A program made the position numbers and the translations under genes. The notes under the pieces were generated by a model that was not told where the DNA came from, searched no databases, and was given only the letters and a program-made list of their open reading frames with translations. Source: Neoroseomonas eburnea (GTDB taxonomy: Bacteria; Pseudomonadota; Alphaproteobacteria; Acetobacterales; Acetobacteraceae). Taken from it: a stretch of 64,000 nucleotides of DNA. The DNA lies in NCBI RefSeq assembly GCF_018129005.1, contig NZ_JAAEDL010000014.1, positions 83,951 through 147,950 of the forward strand, written 5' to 3'. Shown here piece after piece: positions 51,462 through 59,951 of this stretch; within the stretch, counting starts at the first letter, position 1, and every line of letters begins with the position of its first letter.

Positions 51462-51728
51462 ATGAAGGCCTATCTCCTCGCGCTGGGGGCGGGCGTGCTG
51501 GTGGGCGTGATCTACGGCCTGCTGCAGGTCCGTTCCCCGGCGCCGCCGGTGATCGCGCTGGTCGGGCTGCTCGGCATGCTGGTCGGCGAGCAGGTCGTCC
51601 CGCTCGCGCGGCGCGTCATCGAGGGGCAAGGCATCACCCTCGGCCTGCTGCGGCAGGAATGCGGCGAGCACGTGCTCGGCCGCCTGCCCGAGCGCAGCCG
51701 CGCCGAGGCCCCGTCCCCGCCCGCCTGA
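51462..51728 (+). CDS. XapX domain protein (DUF1427)
   Basis: The 88-residue protein has two hydrophobic helices with the XapX pattern LLALGAGVLVGVIYGLLQVRSPAPPVIALVGLLGMLVGEQVVP and a cytoplasmic tail. XapX proteins are small membrane proteins of unknown role, frequently found between isochorismatase-like hydrolases and amidohydrolases. Here they lie 14 bp after the former and 24 bp before the latter. Start ATG 51462. Confidence 0.88.
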   Translation: MKAYLLALGAGVLVGVIYGLLQVRSPAPPVIALVGLLGMLVGEQVVPLARRVIEGQGITLGLLRQECGEHVLGRLPERSRAEAPSPPA

Positions 51729-51752
51729 TACCGTCATCGCCGGAGAACCGCC

Positions 51753-53615
51753 GTGAGCCAGGACGCCGCGCCGCAGATCATCCTGCACAACGGGAAGATC
51801 ACCACCATGGACCGGGCGAACCCGGCGCCCGAGGCGGTCGCCGTCACCGACGGCCGGTTTTCCGCCGTCGGCGCGGCGCGCGACATCCTGCCGGCCGCGG
51901 GCCCGGCGACGCGCATCATCGACCTGGCCGGGCGGCGGATGATCCCCGGGCTGATCGACAATCACATCCACATCATCCGTGGCGGGCTGAACTACAGCAT
52001 GGAGCTGCGCTGGGACGGGGTGCGCAGCCTCTCCGACGCCATGGCGATGCTGCGCGCCCAGGTGGCGGCGACGCCGCCGCCGCAATGGGTGCGCGTCGTC
52101 GGCGGCTTCACCGAACACCAGTTCGCCGAGAAGCGCCTGCCGACACTGGAGGAGATCAACGAGGCCGCCCCGGACACGCCGGTCTTCATCCTGCATCTCT
52201 ATGACCGCGCCTTGCTGAACGGTGCTGCGTTGCGCGCCGTGGGCTACGACCGCACCACGCCCGACCCGCCGGGCGGCGAGATCCGCCGCGATCCGGCCGG
52301 CAACCCGACCGGCCTGCTGCTGGCGCGACCGAATGCGAGCATCCTCTACGCGACGCTGGCGCGCGGGCCGAAGCTGCCCTTCGACCACCAGCTCATTTCC
52401 ACGCGTCACTTCATGCGCGACCTCAACCGGCTTGGCGTGACGAGCGCGATCGACGCCGGCGGCGGCTTCCAGAACTATCCGGACGACTACGCCGTCATCG
52501 AGCGGCTGGCCGCCGATGGCGAGCTGACGGTGCGCATCGCCTACAACCTCTTCACCCAGAAGCCGAAGCAGGAGAAGGAGGACTTCCTCCGCTGGACCTC
52601 GGGCGCGCGCTACGGCCAGGGCGACGACTATTTCCGCCTGAACGGTGCCGGCGAGATGCTGGTCTACAGCGCCGCCGACTTCGAGGATTTCCGCGTCGAG
52701 CGCCCTGAGATGCCGCCGGAGATGGAGCCGGAGCTCGAGCAGGTGGTGCGCATCCTGGCGCAGAACCGCTGGCCCTGGCGGCTGCACGCGACCTATGACG
52801 AGACCATCTCCCGCGCGCTCGACGTCTTCGAGAAGGTCGATCGGGAGATCCCGCTGGACGGGCTGCACTGGATCTTCGACCACGCGGAGACCGTCAGCGA
52901 CCGCAGCCTGGAGCGCATCGCGCGCCTCGGTGGCGGCGTCGCCGTGCAGCACCGCATGGCCTTCCAGGGCGAGTATTTCGTCGAACGCTACGGCGCCGCA
53001 GCCGCGGAACGCACGCCGCCGGTCGCGCGCATGCTGGAGATGGGCGTGAAGGTCTCGGCGGGGACGGATGCGACCCGCGTCGCCTCCTACAACCCATGGG
53101 TCGCGCTGTCCTGGCTGGTCACCGGGCGGACCATCGGCGGGCTGCGCATCACGCCGCAGCGGAATGCGCTCGACCGCGAGACGGCGCTCGGCCTGCTGAC
53201 GGACCGCGTGCCCTGGTTCTCCAACGAGGAAGGGCGCAAGGGCCGGATCGCGGTCGGGCAATACGCCGACCTTGCGGTGCTCGACCGCGACTACTTCTCC
53301 GTGCCGGGGGAGGAGATCCAGGATATCGCCTCCATGCTGACCATTCTCGGCGGCCGTGTCGTGCATGGCGCCGGGGATTTCGCGGCGCTCACCCCGCCGC
53401 TGCCGCCGGTGATGCCGGACTGGTCGCCGGTGCGGCGCTTCGGCGGCTACCAGGACCGTGCGGCGAAGCGCGGCACCGCCGCCTTCGCGCGCTGCTGCGA
53501 CAGCGCCTGCGGCGTGCATGGCCACGCGCATGCCGGGGCCTGGGCGGCGAGCACGCCGGCCGGGGCCGATCGCGGCTTCTGGGGCGCGCTCGGCTGCTCC
53601 TGCTGGGCCTTCTGA
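51753..53615 (+). CDS. YtcJ-like amidohydrolase with a C-terminal Cys/His-rich tail
   Basis: The 620-residue amidohydrolase starts at GTG 51753 with CGGAGAA upstream. Metal and core motifs are PGLIDNHIHIIRGG near residue 67, GVTSAIDAGGGFQNY, LHATYDETI and LHWIFDHAE, then KVSAGTDATRVASYNPW. The last 45 residues (about 575-620) are unusual: CCDSACGVHGHAH and GCSCWAF with a Gly/Ala stretch between, a possible extra metal site. It is close to the STAND regulator and is the likely key enzyme of this cluster. Substrate unknown. Confidence 0.9.
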   Translation: MSQDAAPQIILHNGKITTMDRANPAPEAVAVTDGRFSAVGAARDILPAAGPATRIIDLAGRRMIPGLIDNHIHIIRGGLNYSMELRWDGVRSLSDAMAMLRAQVAATPPPQWVRVVGGFTEHQFAEKRLPTLEEINEAAPDTPVFILHLYDRALLNGAALRAVGYDRTTPDPPGGEIRRDPAGNPTGLLLARPNASILYATLARGPKLPFDHQLISTRHFMRDLNRLGVTSAIDAGGGFQNYPDDYAVIERLAADGELTVRIAYNLFTQKPKQEKEDFLRWTSGARYGQGDDYFRLNGAGEMLVYSAADFEDFRVERPEMPPEMEPELEQVVRILAQNRWPWRLHATYDETISRALDVFEKVDREIPLDGLHWIFDHAETVSDRSLERIARLGGGVAVQHRMAFQGEYFVERYGAAAAERTPPVARMLEMGVKVSAGTDATRVASYNPWVALSWLVTGRTIGGLRITPQRNALDRETALGLLTDRVPWFSNEEGRKGRIAVGQYADLAVLDRDYFSVPGEEIQDIASMLTILGGRVVHGAGDFAALTPPLPPVMPDWSPVRRFGGYQDRAAKRGTAAFARCCDSACGVHGHAHAGAWAASTPAGADRGFWGALGCSCWAF

Positions 53616-53616
53616 G

Positions 53617-55215
53617 GTGGCGGCGCCGCGCGATGCCCCCGGCAGCGCGCTCGCGCCCTTCGCATCGCGTGCCTTCCTGGTGATCTGGCTGGCCAGCGTC
53701 GTCGGCAATCTCGGCACCTGGATGCGCGACGTCGCCTCGGGCTGGGTGATGACCTCGCTCTCGCCCTCCCCGGTCATGGTCGCGCTGGTGCAGGCGGCGG
53801 CGAGCCTGCCGGCCATGCTGCTCGCCCTGCCGGCCGGGGTGCTGGCGGATCTCATCGACCGCCGGCGGTTGCTGCTGCAGGTGCAGGTGTTCCTGACCTG
53901 CGTGTCGCTGGTGCTTGCGGTGTTCGCGGGCGCCGGCCTGCTGACGCCCTGGCTGCTGCTGGCGCTGGTGCTGGCGGGCGGCATGGCTGCGGCGCTCGCC
54001 GCGCCGGCCTGGCAGACCAGCGTGCCGGAACTGGTGCCGCGCGCCCATCTGCGCGCCGCCGTCGCGTTGAACTCCACTGGCTTCAACGTCAGCCGCGCGG
54101 TCGGGCCGGCGCTCGGCGGGCTGGTGCTGACGACGCTCGGCGTCGCCGCCACCTATGCCGCCGATGCGCTGAGCTATGTCGCCGTCATCGCAGCCCTGCT
54201 GTGGTGGCGACGGGAGGTGCCGCAGAGCACGGTGCCGCCGGAAAGCGTGCCGGGCGCGCTGCGGGCGGGGCTGCGCTACGCACTGCATGCGCCGCCGCTG
54301 CGCCGGGTGCTGCTGCGCGCGGCGGTGTTCTTCGCCTTCGGCGCGGCGCATTGGGCGCTGCTGCCGCTGGTCGCGCGGCAGGTGCTCGAAGGCGGCGCGG
54401 GGCTCTACGGGTTGCTGCTCGGCGGCATCGGCTTCGGGGCGGTGGGCGGCGCGCTGCTGCTGCCCTTGCTGCGCGCGCGGCTCGGTGGCGGGGATGCGGT
54501 GCTGGTCGCGGGCAGCCTGGCCTCGGCGGCGGCGCAGGCGGGGCTGGCGCTGACGCCCTCGGCGCCTTTCGCGATCGGCATCTGCATCCTCGCCGGCATC
54601 GGCTGGATCATGGCGCTGACGACGCTGAACGCCACCGCCCAGGCGGTGCTGCCGGACTGGGTGCGGGGGCGGGGGCTCGCGCTCTACCTGACGGTCTTCT
54701 CGGGCGGCATGACGGTGGGCAGCATCGGCTGGGGGCAGCTTGCGACGGTCATCGGCATCGCGCCGGCGCTGCTGGTCGCGGCCAGTGCCGGTGCGCTCGC
54801 CGCCATCGCCATGCGCGTGCGGCCACTGCCGGCGGGCGAGGCATCGCTCGATCCATCCCACCATTGGCCCGAGCCCGTGCTCGCGATGGAACCATCGCGC
54901 GACGGCCCGGTCGCGGTCACGGTCGAGTACCGCGTGCCGCCGGAGCGTCACGCCGCCTTCCGCGCCGCGATCGCGCCGCTCGGCCAGGCACGGCGGCGTG
55001 ACGGCGCCATGGCCTGGGGCGTCTTCGTCGATGCCGAGGATCCGGCGCGCATCGTCGAATGGTTCCTGCTCGCGAGCTGGGCGGAGCATCAGCGCCAGCA
55101 CGCCCGCGTGACGCAGGCCGACCGCGACGTGCAGCAGGCGCTGCGCGCCTTCCACGATGGTCCGCCGCCGCGGGTCACGCATCTGCTCGCCCTCGCGCCG
55201 GAGGCGCGGCCGTGA
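53617..55215 (+). CDS. MFS exporter of the EntS/MFS_3 type
   Basis: The 532-residue protein starts at GTG 53617, one base after the amidohydrolase stop. It has about twelve membrane segments; family blocks are FLVIWLASVVGNLGTWMRDVASGWVM, GVLADLIDRRRLLLQVQ and NVSRAVGPALGGLVL. A C-terminal soluble extension of about 100 residues (VAVTVEYRVPPERHAAFRAAI...WFLLASWAEHQRQHARVT) resembles the antibiotic-biosynthesis-monooxygenase-like tail common in this MFS_3 group. It probably exports a substrate or product of the cluster. Confidence 0.9.
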   Translation: MAAPRDAPGSALAPFASRAFLVIWLASVVGNLGTWMRDVASGWVMTSLSPSPVMVALVQAAASLPAMLLALPAGVLADLIDRRRLLLQVQVFLTCVSLVLAVFAGAGLLTPWLLLALVLAGGMAAALAAPAWQTSVPELVPRAHLRAAVALNSTGFNVSRAVGPALGGLVLTTLGVAATYAADALSYVAVIAALLWWRREVPQSTVPPESVPGALRAGLRYALHAPPLRRVLLRAAVFFAFGAAHWALLPLVARQVLEGGAGLYGLLLGGIGFGAVGGALLLPLLRARLGGGDAVLVAGSLASAAAQAGLALTPSAPFAIGICILAGIGWIMALTTLNATAQAVLPDWVRGRGLALYLTVFSGGMTVGSIGWGQLATVIGIAPALLVAASAGALAAIAMRVRPLPAGEASLDPSHHWPEPVLAMEPSRDGPVAVTVEYRVPPERHAAFRAAIAPLGQARRRDGAMAWGVFVDAEDPARIVEWFLLASWAEHQRQHARVTQADRDVQQALRAFHDGPPPRVTHLLALAPEARP

Positions 55216-55267
55216 CGCATCTGCCGGAGGCGCGGCCGTGACGCACCTGCCGGAGGCGCGGCCGTGA
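55200..55267 (+). repeat. 26-bp tandem repeat at the exporter's 3' end
   Basis: GGAGGCGCGGCCGTGACGCA plus TCTGCC begins at 55200, 55226 and 55252 (last copy partial), with one base change. The first copy contains the exporter's stop codon, so the repeat repeats the stop three times. It looks like slippage. Confidence 0.85.
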
Positions 55268-55317
55268 CGTGCCGCTCCGATCCATCCCCCCGACCGCCAG
55301 CGTGAAGGAGAACGCAC

Positions 55318-56157
55318 ATGCCCCGCATCACCACCAAGGACGGCACGCAGATCTTCTACAAGGACTGGGGCAGCGGCCAGCCGGTCGTCTTCAGCCATGG
55401 CTGGCCGCTGACGGCCGAGGCCTGGGACGCTCAGATGATTTTCCTCGGCGAGCGCGGCTACCGCGTCATCGCCCATGATCGGCGCGGTCACGGCCGCTCC
55501 GACCAGACCTGGTCGGGCAACCACATGGACACCTACGCCGACGACCTGGCGGCGGTGATGGATGCGCTCGACCTCAAGGACGCGGTGATGGTCGGCCATT
55601 CGACCGGTGGCGGGGAGGTGACGCGCTACATCGGCCGCCACGGCACGAAGCGCGTCGCCAAGGCCGTGCTGCTCGGCGCCGTGCCGCCGCTGATGCTGAA
55701 GACCGAGGCCAATCCGGGCGGCCTGCCGATGGAGGTGTTCGACGGCATCCGCGCCGGCACGCTGGCCGACCGCTCGCAGTTCTTCCTCGACCTGACGATG
55801 CCCTTCTACGGCTACAATCGGCCGGGGGCGAAGGTCTCGGAGGGCGTCCGGCAGTCCTTCTGGCTGCAGGGGATGATGGCGGGCATCAAGCCGGCGCTCG
55901 ACTGCATCGCCCAGTTCTCCGAGACCGACTTCACCGAGGACCTGAAGCGGTTCGACGTGCCGACGCTGATCGCCCATGGCGACGACGACCAGATCGTGCC
56001 GATCGGGGCGTCCGGCCTGATGACGGCGAAGCTCGTGAAGGGCGCTGTGCTGAAGGTCTATCCGGGCGGCTCGCACGGCATTGCGACGACGCATCCGGAC
56101 CTGTTCAATGCCGATCTGCTCGCTTTCGTCGAGGGCCGGCCGGTCGCGGGGGCCTGA
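55318..56157 (+). CDS. alpha/beta hydrolase, non-heme chloroperoxidase-like
   Basis: The 279-residue protein has the cofactor-free haloperoxidase/esterase layout. Nucleophile Ser95 is in [12 protein letters not shown], oxyanion HG in [14 protein letters not shown], Asp in [13 protein letters not shown] and His in [25 protein letters not shown] is another typical block. GAAGGAGA precedes ATG 55318. These enzymes make peracids with H2O2 or act as esterases; the cluster's role is unknown. It follows the exporter gene on the same strand after the tandem repeat. Confidence 0.9.
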   Translation: MPRITTKDGTQIFYKDWGSGQPVVFSHGWPLTAEAWDAQMIFLGERGYRVIAHDRRGHGRSDQTWSGNHMDTYADDLAAVMDALDLKDAVMVGHSTGGGEVTRYIGRHGTKRVAKAVLLGAVPPLMLKTEANPGGLPMEVFDGIRAGTLADRSQFFLDLTMPFYGYNRPGAKVSEGVRQSFWLQGMMAGIKPALDCIAQFSETDFTEDLKRFDVPTLIAHGDDDQIVPIGASGLMTAKLVKGAVLKVYPGGSHGIATTHPDLFNADLLAFVEGRPVAGA

Positions 56158-56214
56158 CCTGTTCCGGCGGGCGTGCCACCCGGCGCGCCCGCTTCACCGC
56201 GAAGGAGACCTGCC

Positions 56215-56706
56215 ATGATCCTGGGCCTCGACTTCTCGACCTTTGTCACGCTGCATGTCGTGCTGAGCCTGATCGGCATCGCCGCCGGGCTCGTCGCGCT
56301 CGGCGCGATGCTCGCGGGGCGCTCGAGCGGGGGGTGGAGCGCGCTCTTCCTCACCACCACCGCGGCGACGGTGGCGACCGGCTTCATGTTCCCGATCGGT
56401 GCCATCCTGCCCTCCCACATCGTTGGCGCGATCACGGCGGTGACGCTGCTGGTGGCGGTCTATGCGCTCTATGCGCGGGGCCTCGCCCGCGGCTGGCGGG
56501 CGGCCTATGTCGTCACCGCCACGGTCTCGCTCTACCTCAACTGCTTCGTCGGAGCGGTGCAGGCCTTCCAGAAGGTCGACACGCTGCATGCACTGGCGCC
56601 AACCAAGTCGGAGCTGCCCTTCCTCGTGGCGCAGCTTCTCCTGCTGGCGTTCTTCATCGCCTGCGGCGCGATCGCCCTGCGCCGGTTCCGCCCCGCCGCC
56701 GCCTGA
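56215..56706 (+). CDS. four-helix membrane protein of unknown function
   Basis: The 163-residue protein starts at ATG 56215 with AAGGAGA upstream. About four to five hydrophobic helices are visible: VTLHVVLSLIGIAAGLVALGAM, WSALFLTTTAATVATGFMF, IVGAITAVTLLVAVYALYARGL, AYVVTATVSLYLNCFVGAVQAF and FLVAQLLLLAFFIACGAIAL. The HVVLSLIG and GFMFP motifs recall small DUF2306-like membrane proteins, but I am not sure of the family. It is the last gene in line with the chloroperoxidase-like hydrolase, 57 bp downstream of it. Confidence 0.7.
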   Translation: MILGLDFSTFVTLHVVLSLIGIAAGLVALGAMLAGRSSGGWSALFLTTTAATVATGFMFPIGAILPSHIVGAITAVTLLVAVYALYARGLARGWRAAYVVTATVSLYLNCFVGAVQAFQKVDTLHALAPTKSELPFLVAQLLLLAFFIACGAIALRRFRPAAA

Positions 56707-56777
56707 AGCGGGCGGCGCGCCGTCACGAACGGCCGCGCGGAATTGCCGCGCCGGCGGCCGCGCGCGAGACTGGACGA

Positions 56778-58346
56778 ATGACAGCCGTTTCGCCCTCTCG
56801 TCTCGACCGTGCCATTGCCTCCCTGCCGCGCTCCTATCCTGGCCCCGGCGGCGCCGTGGCCGTACTGCGGCAGGGCGAGACCCTGGCGCGGCATGCCTGG
56901 GGCTGGGCGAATGCGGAGCGGCGCATCCCCTTCACGCCGCGGACGCTGTTCCGCATGTGCTCGATCACCAAGCAGTTCACCTGCGCCGCGCTGCTCGACG
57001 CCTTCCCGGATCCGACGGTCCTGGACAGCGACGTGGGCGGCCGCCTGCCTCTGCTGGAGCAGGCGGCGCCCGGCGCGCTCGATCTCTGCCACAACCAGTC
57101 CGGCCTGCGGGACTACTGGGCGGTGGCGATGCTGCACGGGTCGCCCGTCGAGGCGCCGTTCGGCGACACGGAGGCCGCGCGCCTGATCGCCGGCACGCGC
57201 AGCCTGCACTTCGCGCCGGGCACGCGGTACTCCTACGTCAACCAGAACTTCCGCATCCTGTCGGACATCCTCGAGGCGCGCACGGGCCGCAGCTTCGCCG
57301 AACTGCTGCGCACGCGCATCTTCGACCGCGTGGGGATGGAGACTGCCATCCTCGCCGCCGATACGCGCGCCATGCCGGATGGCACGGAAGGCTACGAAGG
57401 GACGCAGGCAGGCGGTTTCCGCGCGGCGGAGAACCGCATCCTGTGGACCGGCGATGCCGGGCTCGGCGCCTCGCTCGACGACATGATCGCCTGGGAGCGC
57501 CACGTCGACGCGACGCGCGACGACGCGCAGTCGCTGTACGGCCGACTGTCCGTGCCGGTGCGCTTCATCGACGGGGCGCCCGCCGAATACGGCTTCGGGC
57601 TGGGGCGGAACACCGCCTTCGGCCGGAGCTTCACGGGACATGGCGGTGCCCTTCGCGGCTGGCGCAGCCATCGGCTCTACGTGCCGTCGGAGCGCGTCTC
57701 CGTCGTGGTCATGTTCAACCATCTCTCCGACGCCCATGCGGCGGCGCTCGAGGTTCTCGCGGCCGTGCTCGGCGCCGAGCCGCCGGCGCCGCGTCCCGAC
57801 CTGCCTGAGCCCGATTGGCTCGGCGCCTATGTCGAGCCCGAGACCGGCCTCGCCGTTCGGATCGACGGACTGCCAGGCGGGCAGGTCCGGCTGCGCTTCG
57901 GTCATAGCGCGGAACGGCTTGACCTTCAGGCCGACGGCACGGCGGGCAATGGCAGGACGCGCCTGCGCCGCGCCGCCGACGGGCTCTGGATGGATCGCCC
58001 GAGCGAGAACCAGAGCACACGCCTGCGCCGCATCGACGGCGCGCCGCGGGTCGAAGGTGCGGGCCGGTATCGCTGTGCGGAGCTCGATGCGGAGCTGACC
58101 GTCGCCGATGCCGGCGGTGCGCTGTATGGCGGCTTCTCGGGCTTCCTCGGGCAGGGGCGCATGGAGTTGCTCGACCCGATCGGGCCGGATGTGTGGGCGC
58201 TGCCCTGCCCGCGTGCCCTGGACCACACGCCGCCCGGCGACTGGACGCTGGCGTTCCGGCGGGGCACGGATGGCGCGGTGGAAGGCGTCACGGTCGGATG
58301 CTGGCTGGCGCGCGGGCTGCACTATGCGCACGTCGTCAGCGGTTGA
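56778..58346 (+). CDS. D-aminopeptidase (serine peptidase S12, DAP type)
   Basis: The 522-residue enzyme matches the Ochrobactrum D-aminopeptidase in length and layout. The penicillin-recognising active site has Ser62 and Lys65 in CSITK, the YxN motif YVNQNF, and the HxG-type motif GHGGALRG. The C-terminal half consists of two beta-barrel domains (from about residue 340; PDWLGAYVEPETGLAVRIDG). It releases D-amino acids from the N-terminus of peptides and amides. No signal peptide is seen, so it is cytoplasmic. It stands downstream of the membrane protein gene and is followed by a full repeat. Confidence 0.92.
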   Translation: MTAVSPSRLDRAIASLPRSYPGPGGAVAVLRQGETLARHAWGWANAERRIPFTPRTLFRMCSITKQFTCAALLDAFPDPTVLDSDVGGRLPLLEQAAPGALDLCHNQSGLRDYWAVAMLHGSPVEAPFGDTEAARLIAGTRSLHFAPGTRYSYVNQNFRILSDILEARTGRSFAELLRTRIFDRVGMETAILAADTRAMPDGTEGYEGTQAGGFRAAENRILWTGDAGLGASLDDMIAWERHVDATRDDAQSLYGRLSVPVRFIDGAPAEYGFGLGRNTAFGRSFTGHGGALRGWRSHRLYVPSERVSVVVMFNHLSDAHAAALEVLAAVLGAEPPAPRPDLPEPDWLGAYVEPETGLAVRIDGLPGGQVRLRFGHSAERLDLQADGTAGNGRTRLRRAADGLWMDRPSENQSTRLRRIDGAPRVEGAGRYRCAELDAELTVADAGGALYGGFSGFLGQGRMELLDPIGPDVWALPCPRALDHTPPGDWTLAFRRGTDGAVEGVTVGCWLARGLHYAHVVSG

Positions 58347-58355
58347 GCGAGACGT

Positions 58356-58490
58356 GTCGAGGGGGCGCTGCCCCCTCGAGCTCCCCCGGCAGGGGACACG
58401 GTCCCCTGCACCTGCGGCGACTCAAGTATTGGTTTCCAAAGGCCGTCAGCCTTTGACCGGGTAAGCCCGGGTGGGGCGGCGCGCCTCTCG
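58356..58490 (+). repeat. full-length dispersed intergenic hairpin repeat (forward)
   Basis: GAGGGGGCGCTGCCCCCTC, GCAGGGGAC/GTCCCCTGC hairpin, linker, a drifted CCAAAGGCC module (GCCGTCAGCCTTTG) and a drifted GTGGGGCGGCGCGCCTC module lie in the same order as 13331-13468. The copy lies between converging genes. The second half is more degraded than the first. Confidence 0.8.
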
Positions 58491-58566
58491 GATCCAAAGC
58501 CATCGGGCGGAGAGACTGCCGCCTCGCGCCGGGTTCCCGCAGCCTATCTCAAAGCCGTACCATGGT

Positions 58567-59145
58567 TCAGCCTTCGACTGCCACATGCGCTGGCTCCGAG
58601 TGCAAGAAGGCGCGCAGACGCGCCGCATAGGCTGCCGCGGCGTTCTCCAGCTCCGCCGCGCCGAGGCGGTTGGCGCGATAGAGGATGAATGGCTCGTGCC
58701 AAGCCAGCCCGCAGCGATGCGCCGTCGCGCGCAGCGGCGCAAGCAGGGCCTCCATGGTGAACATATTGGCGCCGCCCGGAGTGTAGGCTTCCGGGAGGTT
58801 GCCGACCGTCGCCGCGACCATCAGCGGCTTGCCGCGCAGCGCGCGACCCTCGGTTCCAGCGTGGATGTAGACCATCCGGGTCAGCACGGCATCAAGCCAG
58901 GCCTTCATCAGCGGCGGCGTCGCGTACCATTGCACGGGGTACTGCAGGACGATGCGCTCCGCGGCGAGCAGCCGTGCCGCCTCCGTGGCGCCGTCAGCTT
59001 CCATCGAGATGCGGCCGTCCGGGTAGGCGGCCTGCATGTCGCGGAGCCCGACCGCGGGCAGCGACGACGCAGCGGCCGCCAAGGCCGCGTTGGCCGTCGA
59101 GCGCGCCAGATTGGGGTGGAAGAGAAGAACGAGGGTCTTGCACAT
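58567..59145 (-). CDS. NAD(P)H-dependent oxidoreductase, flavodoxin-like fold (KefF/MdaB type)
   Basis: The 192-residue protein begins CKTLVLLFHPNLARSTANAAL, the FMN/FAD phosphate-binding start of the family. LLAAERIVLQYPVQWYATPPLMKAWLDAVLTRMVYIHAG and LMVAATVGNLPEAYTPGGANM follow. KefF/MdaB-type enzymes reduce quinones with NAD(P)H. A perfect AGGAGGT ribosome site fixes ATG 59145. A palindrome in the upstream spacer suggests local regulation, possibly by an HxlR or LysR protein not encoded here. Confidence 0.9.
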   Translation of the reverse strand: MCKTLVLLFHPNLARSTANAALAAAASSLPAVGLRDMQAAYPDGRISMEADGATEAARLLAAERIVLQYPVQWYATPPLMKAWLDAVLTRMVYIHAGTEGRALRGKPLMVAATVGNLPEAYTPGGANMFTMEALLAPLRATAHRCGLAWHEPFILYRANRLGAAELENAAAAYAARLRAFLHSEPAHVAVEG

Positions 59146-59193
59146 GGCTACCTCCTGTCGAGAGAGGAGGATGCGCGGCCGTATCAGATCCAT

Positions 59194-59209
59194 CCAATCG
59201 ATTGATTGG
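59194..59209. promoter_or_regulatory. 16-bp palindrome upstream of the quinone-reductase-like gene
   Basis: CCAATCGATTGATTGG has 6-bp arms and a four-base centre; the inner CAATCGATTG is itself a perfect 10-bp palindrome. It lies 49 bp upstream of the minus-strand start in a locally AT-rich spacer, the expected place for a repressor site. Confidence 0.45.
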
Positions 59210-59338
59210 CGGATCGCAAATCGATCGTGTGGATATTTAAGCTTGGCTCACCGAGGGCAAGGTGCCGGCGGGGCCTGGTCTGGTCCCCGGCATTGCGCGG
59301 GGCTAGCGTCCACCGGACGGAACTTCCCGAGGCCATTC

Positions 59339-59821
59339 GTGAGCGTCCGCGTCACCCCTGCCATCCGTGCGGTCGCCGCGGCCGCGATCCGGCACCGCGT
59401 GCTGGAGTACGACTACGACCCCTCGGCCGAGGCGATCGGCCTGCAGGCGGCGGAAGCCCTTGGCATCGATCCGGCGCGGGTGTTCAAGACGCTGGTGGTG
59501 GCGCTCGACACGGGCGAACTGGTTTGCGTCGCGATCCCCTCCGACGCGCGGCTCAGCCTCAAGGCGCTGGCGGCGGCGGCGGGCGCCAAGCGTGCCGAGA
59601 TGGCGCAACCGGCGAAGGCGGAGCGCGCGACGGGCTACGTCGTCGGGGGCATCAGCCCCTTCGGCCAGCGCCGGCGCCTGCGCACCTTCATCGACGAGAG
59701 CGCGCTGGGCCATGCGGAGATCCTCCTCAACGGGGGCCGGCGCGGGCTGCAGATCGGGCTCGCACCGGATGATGCGGTGGCTGCGCTTGGCGCCGCGGCG
59801 CTGCCGCTGACCGCGGCCTGA
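59339..59821 (+). CDS. ybaK: YbaK/EbsC family Cys-tRNA(Pro) deacylase
   Basis: The 160-residue protein starts at GTG 59339 with a GAGG site 6 bp upstream. YbaK blocks are LGIDPARVFKTLVVAL with the catalytic Lys, LKALAAAAGAKRAEMA, TGYVVGGISPFGQRRRLRTFID and ILLNGGRRGLQIGL. The enzyme clears Cys mischarged on tRNA-Pro, a trans-editing activity. Normal length. It is the divergent neighbour of the flavodoxin-fold gene. Confidence 0.92.
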   Translation: MSVRVTPAIRAVAAAAIRHRVLEYDYDPSAEAIGLQAAEALGIDPARVFKTLVVALDTGELVCVAIPSDARLSLKALAAAAGAKRAEMAQPAKAERATGYVVGGISPFGQRRRLRTFIDESALGHAEILLNGGRRGLQIGLAPDDAVAALGAAALPLTAA

Positions 59822-59886
59822 GCCCGCTCCAGCCGCCCCGGCAGGCGGCCGGAGACGGCCCCAGGGACCGATGCTCAGGCAACCGC

Positions 59887-59942
59887 GGGTCCAGGGGACC
59901 GTGTCCCCTGCCGGAGGAGTTCGAGGCGGCCGAGCCCGCTCG
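59887..59942 (-). repeat. partial dispersed repeat (reverse)
   Basis: Only the GCAGGGGAC hairpin in reverse (CAGGGGACCGTGTCCCCTG) and the GGAGTTCGAGG linker remain, with a decayed terminal module. It lies between the converging YbaK and LysR genes. Confidence 0.7.
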
Positions 59943-59951
59943 ACCCGCCTT

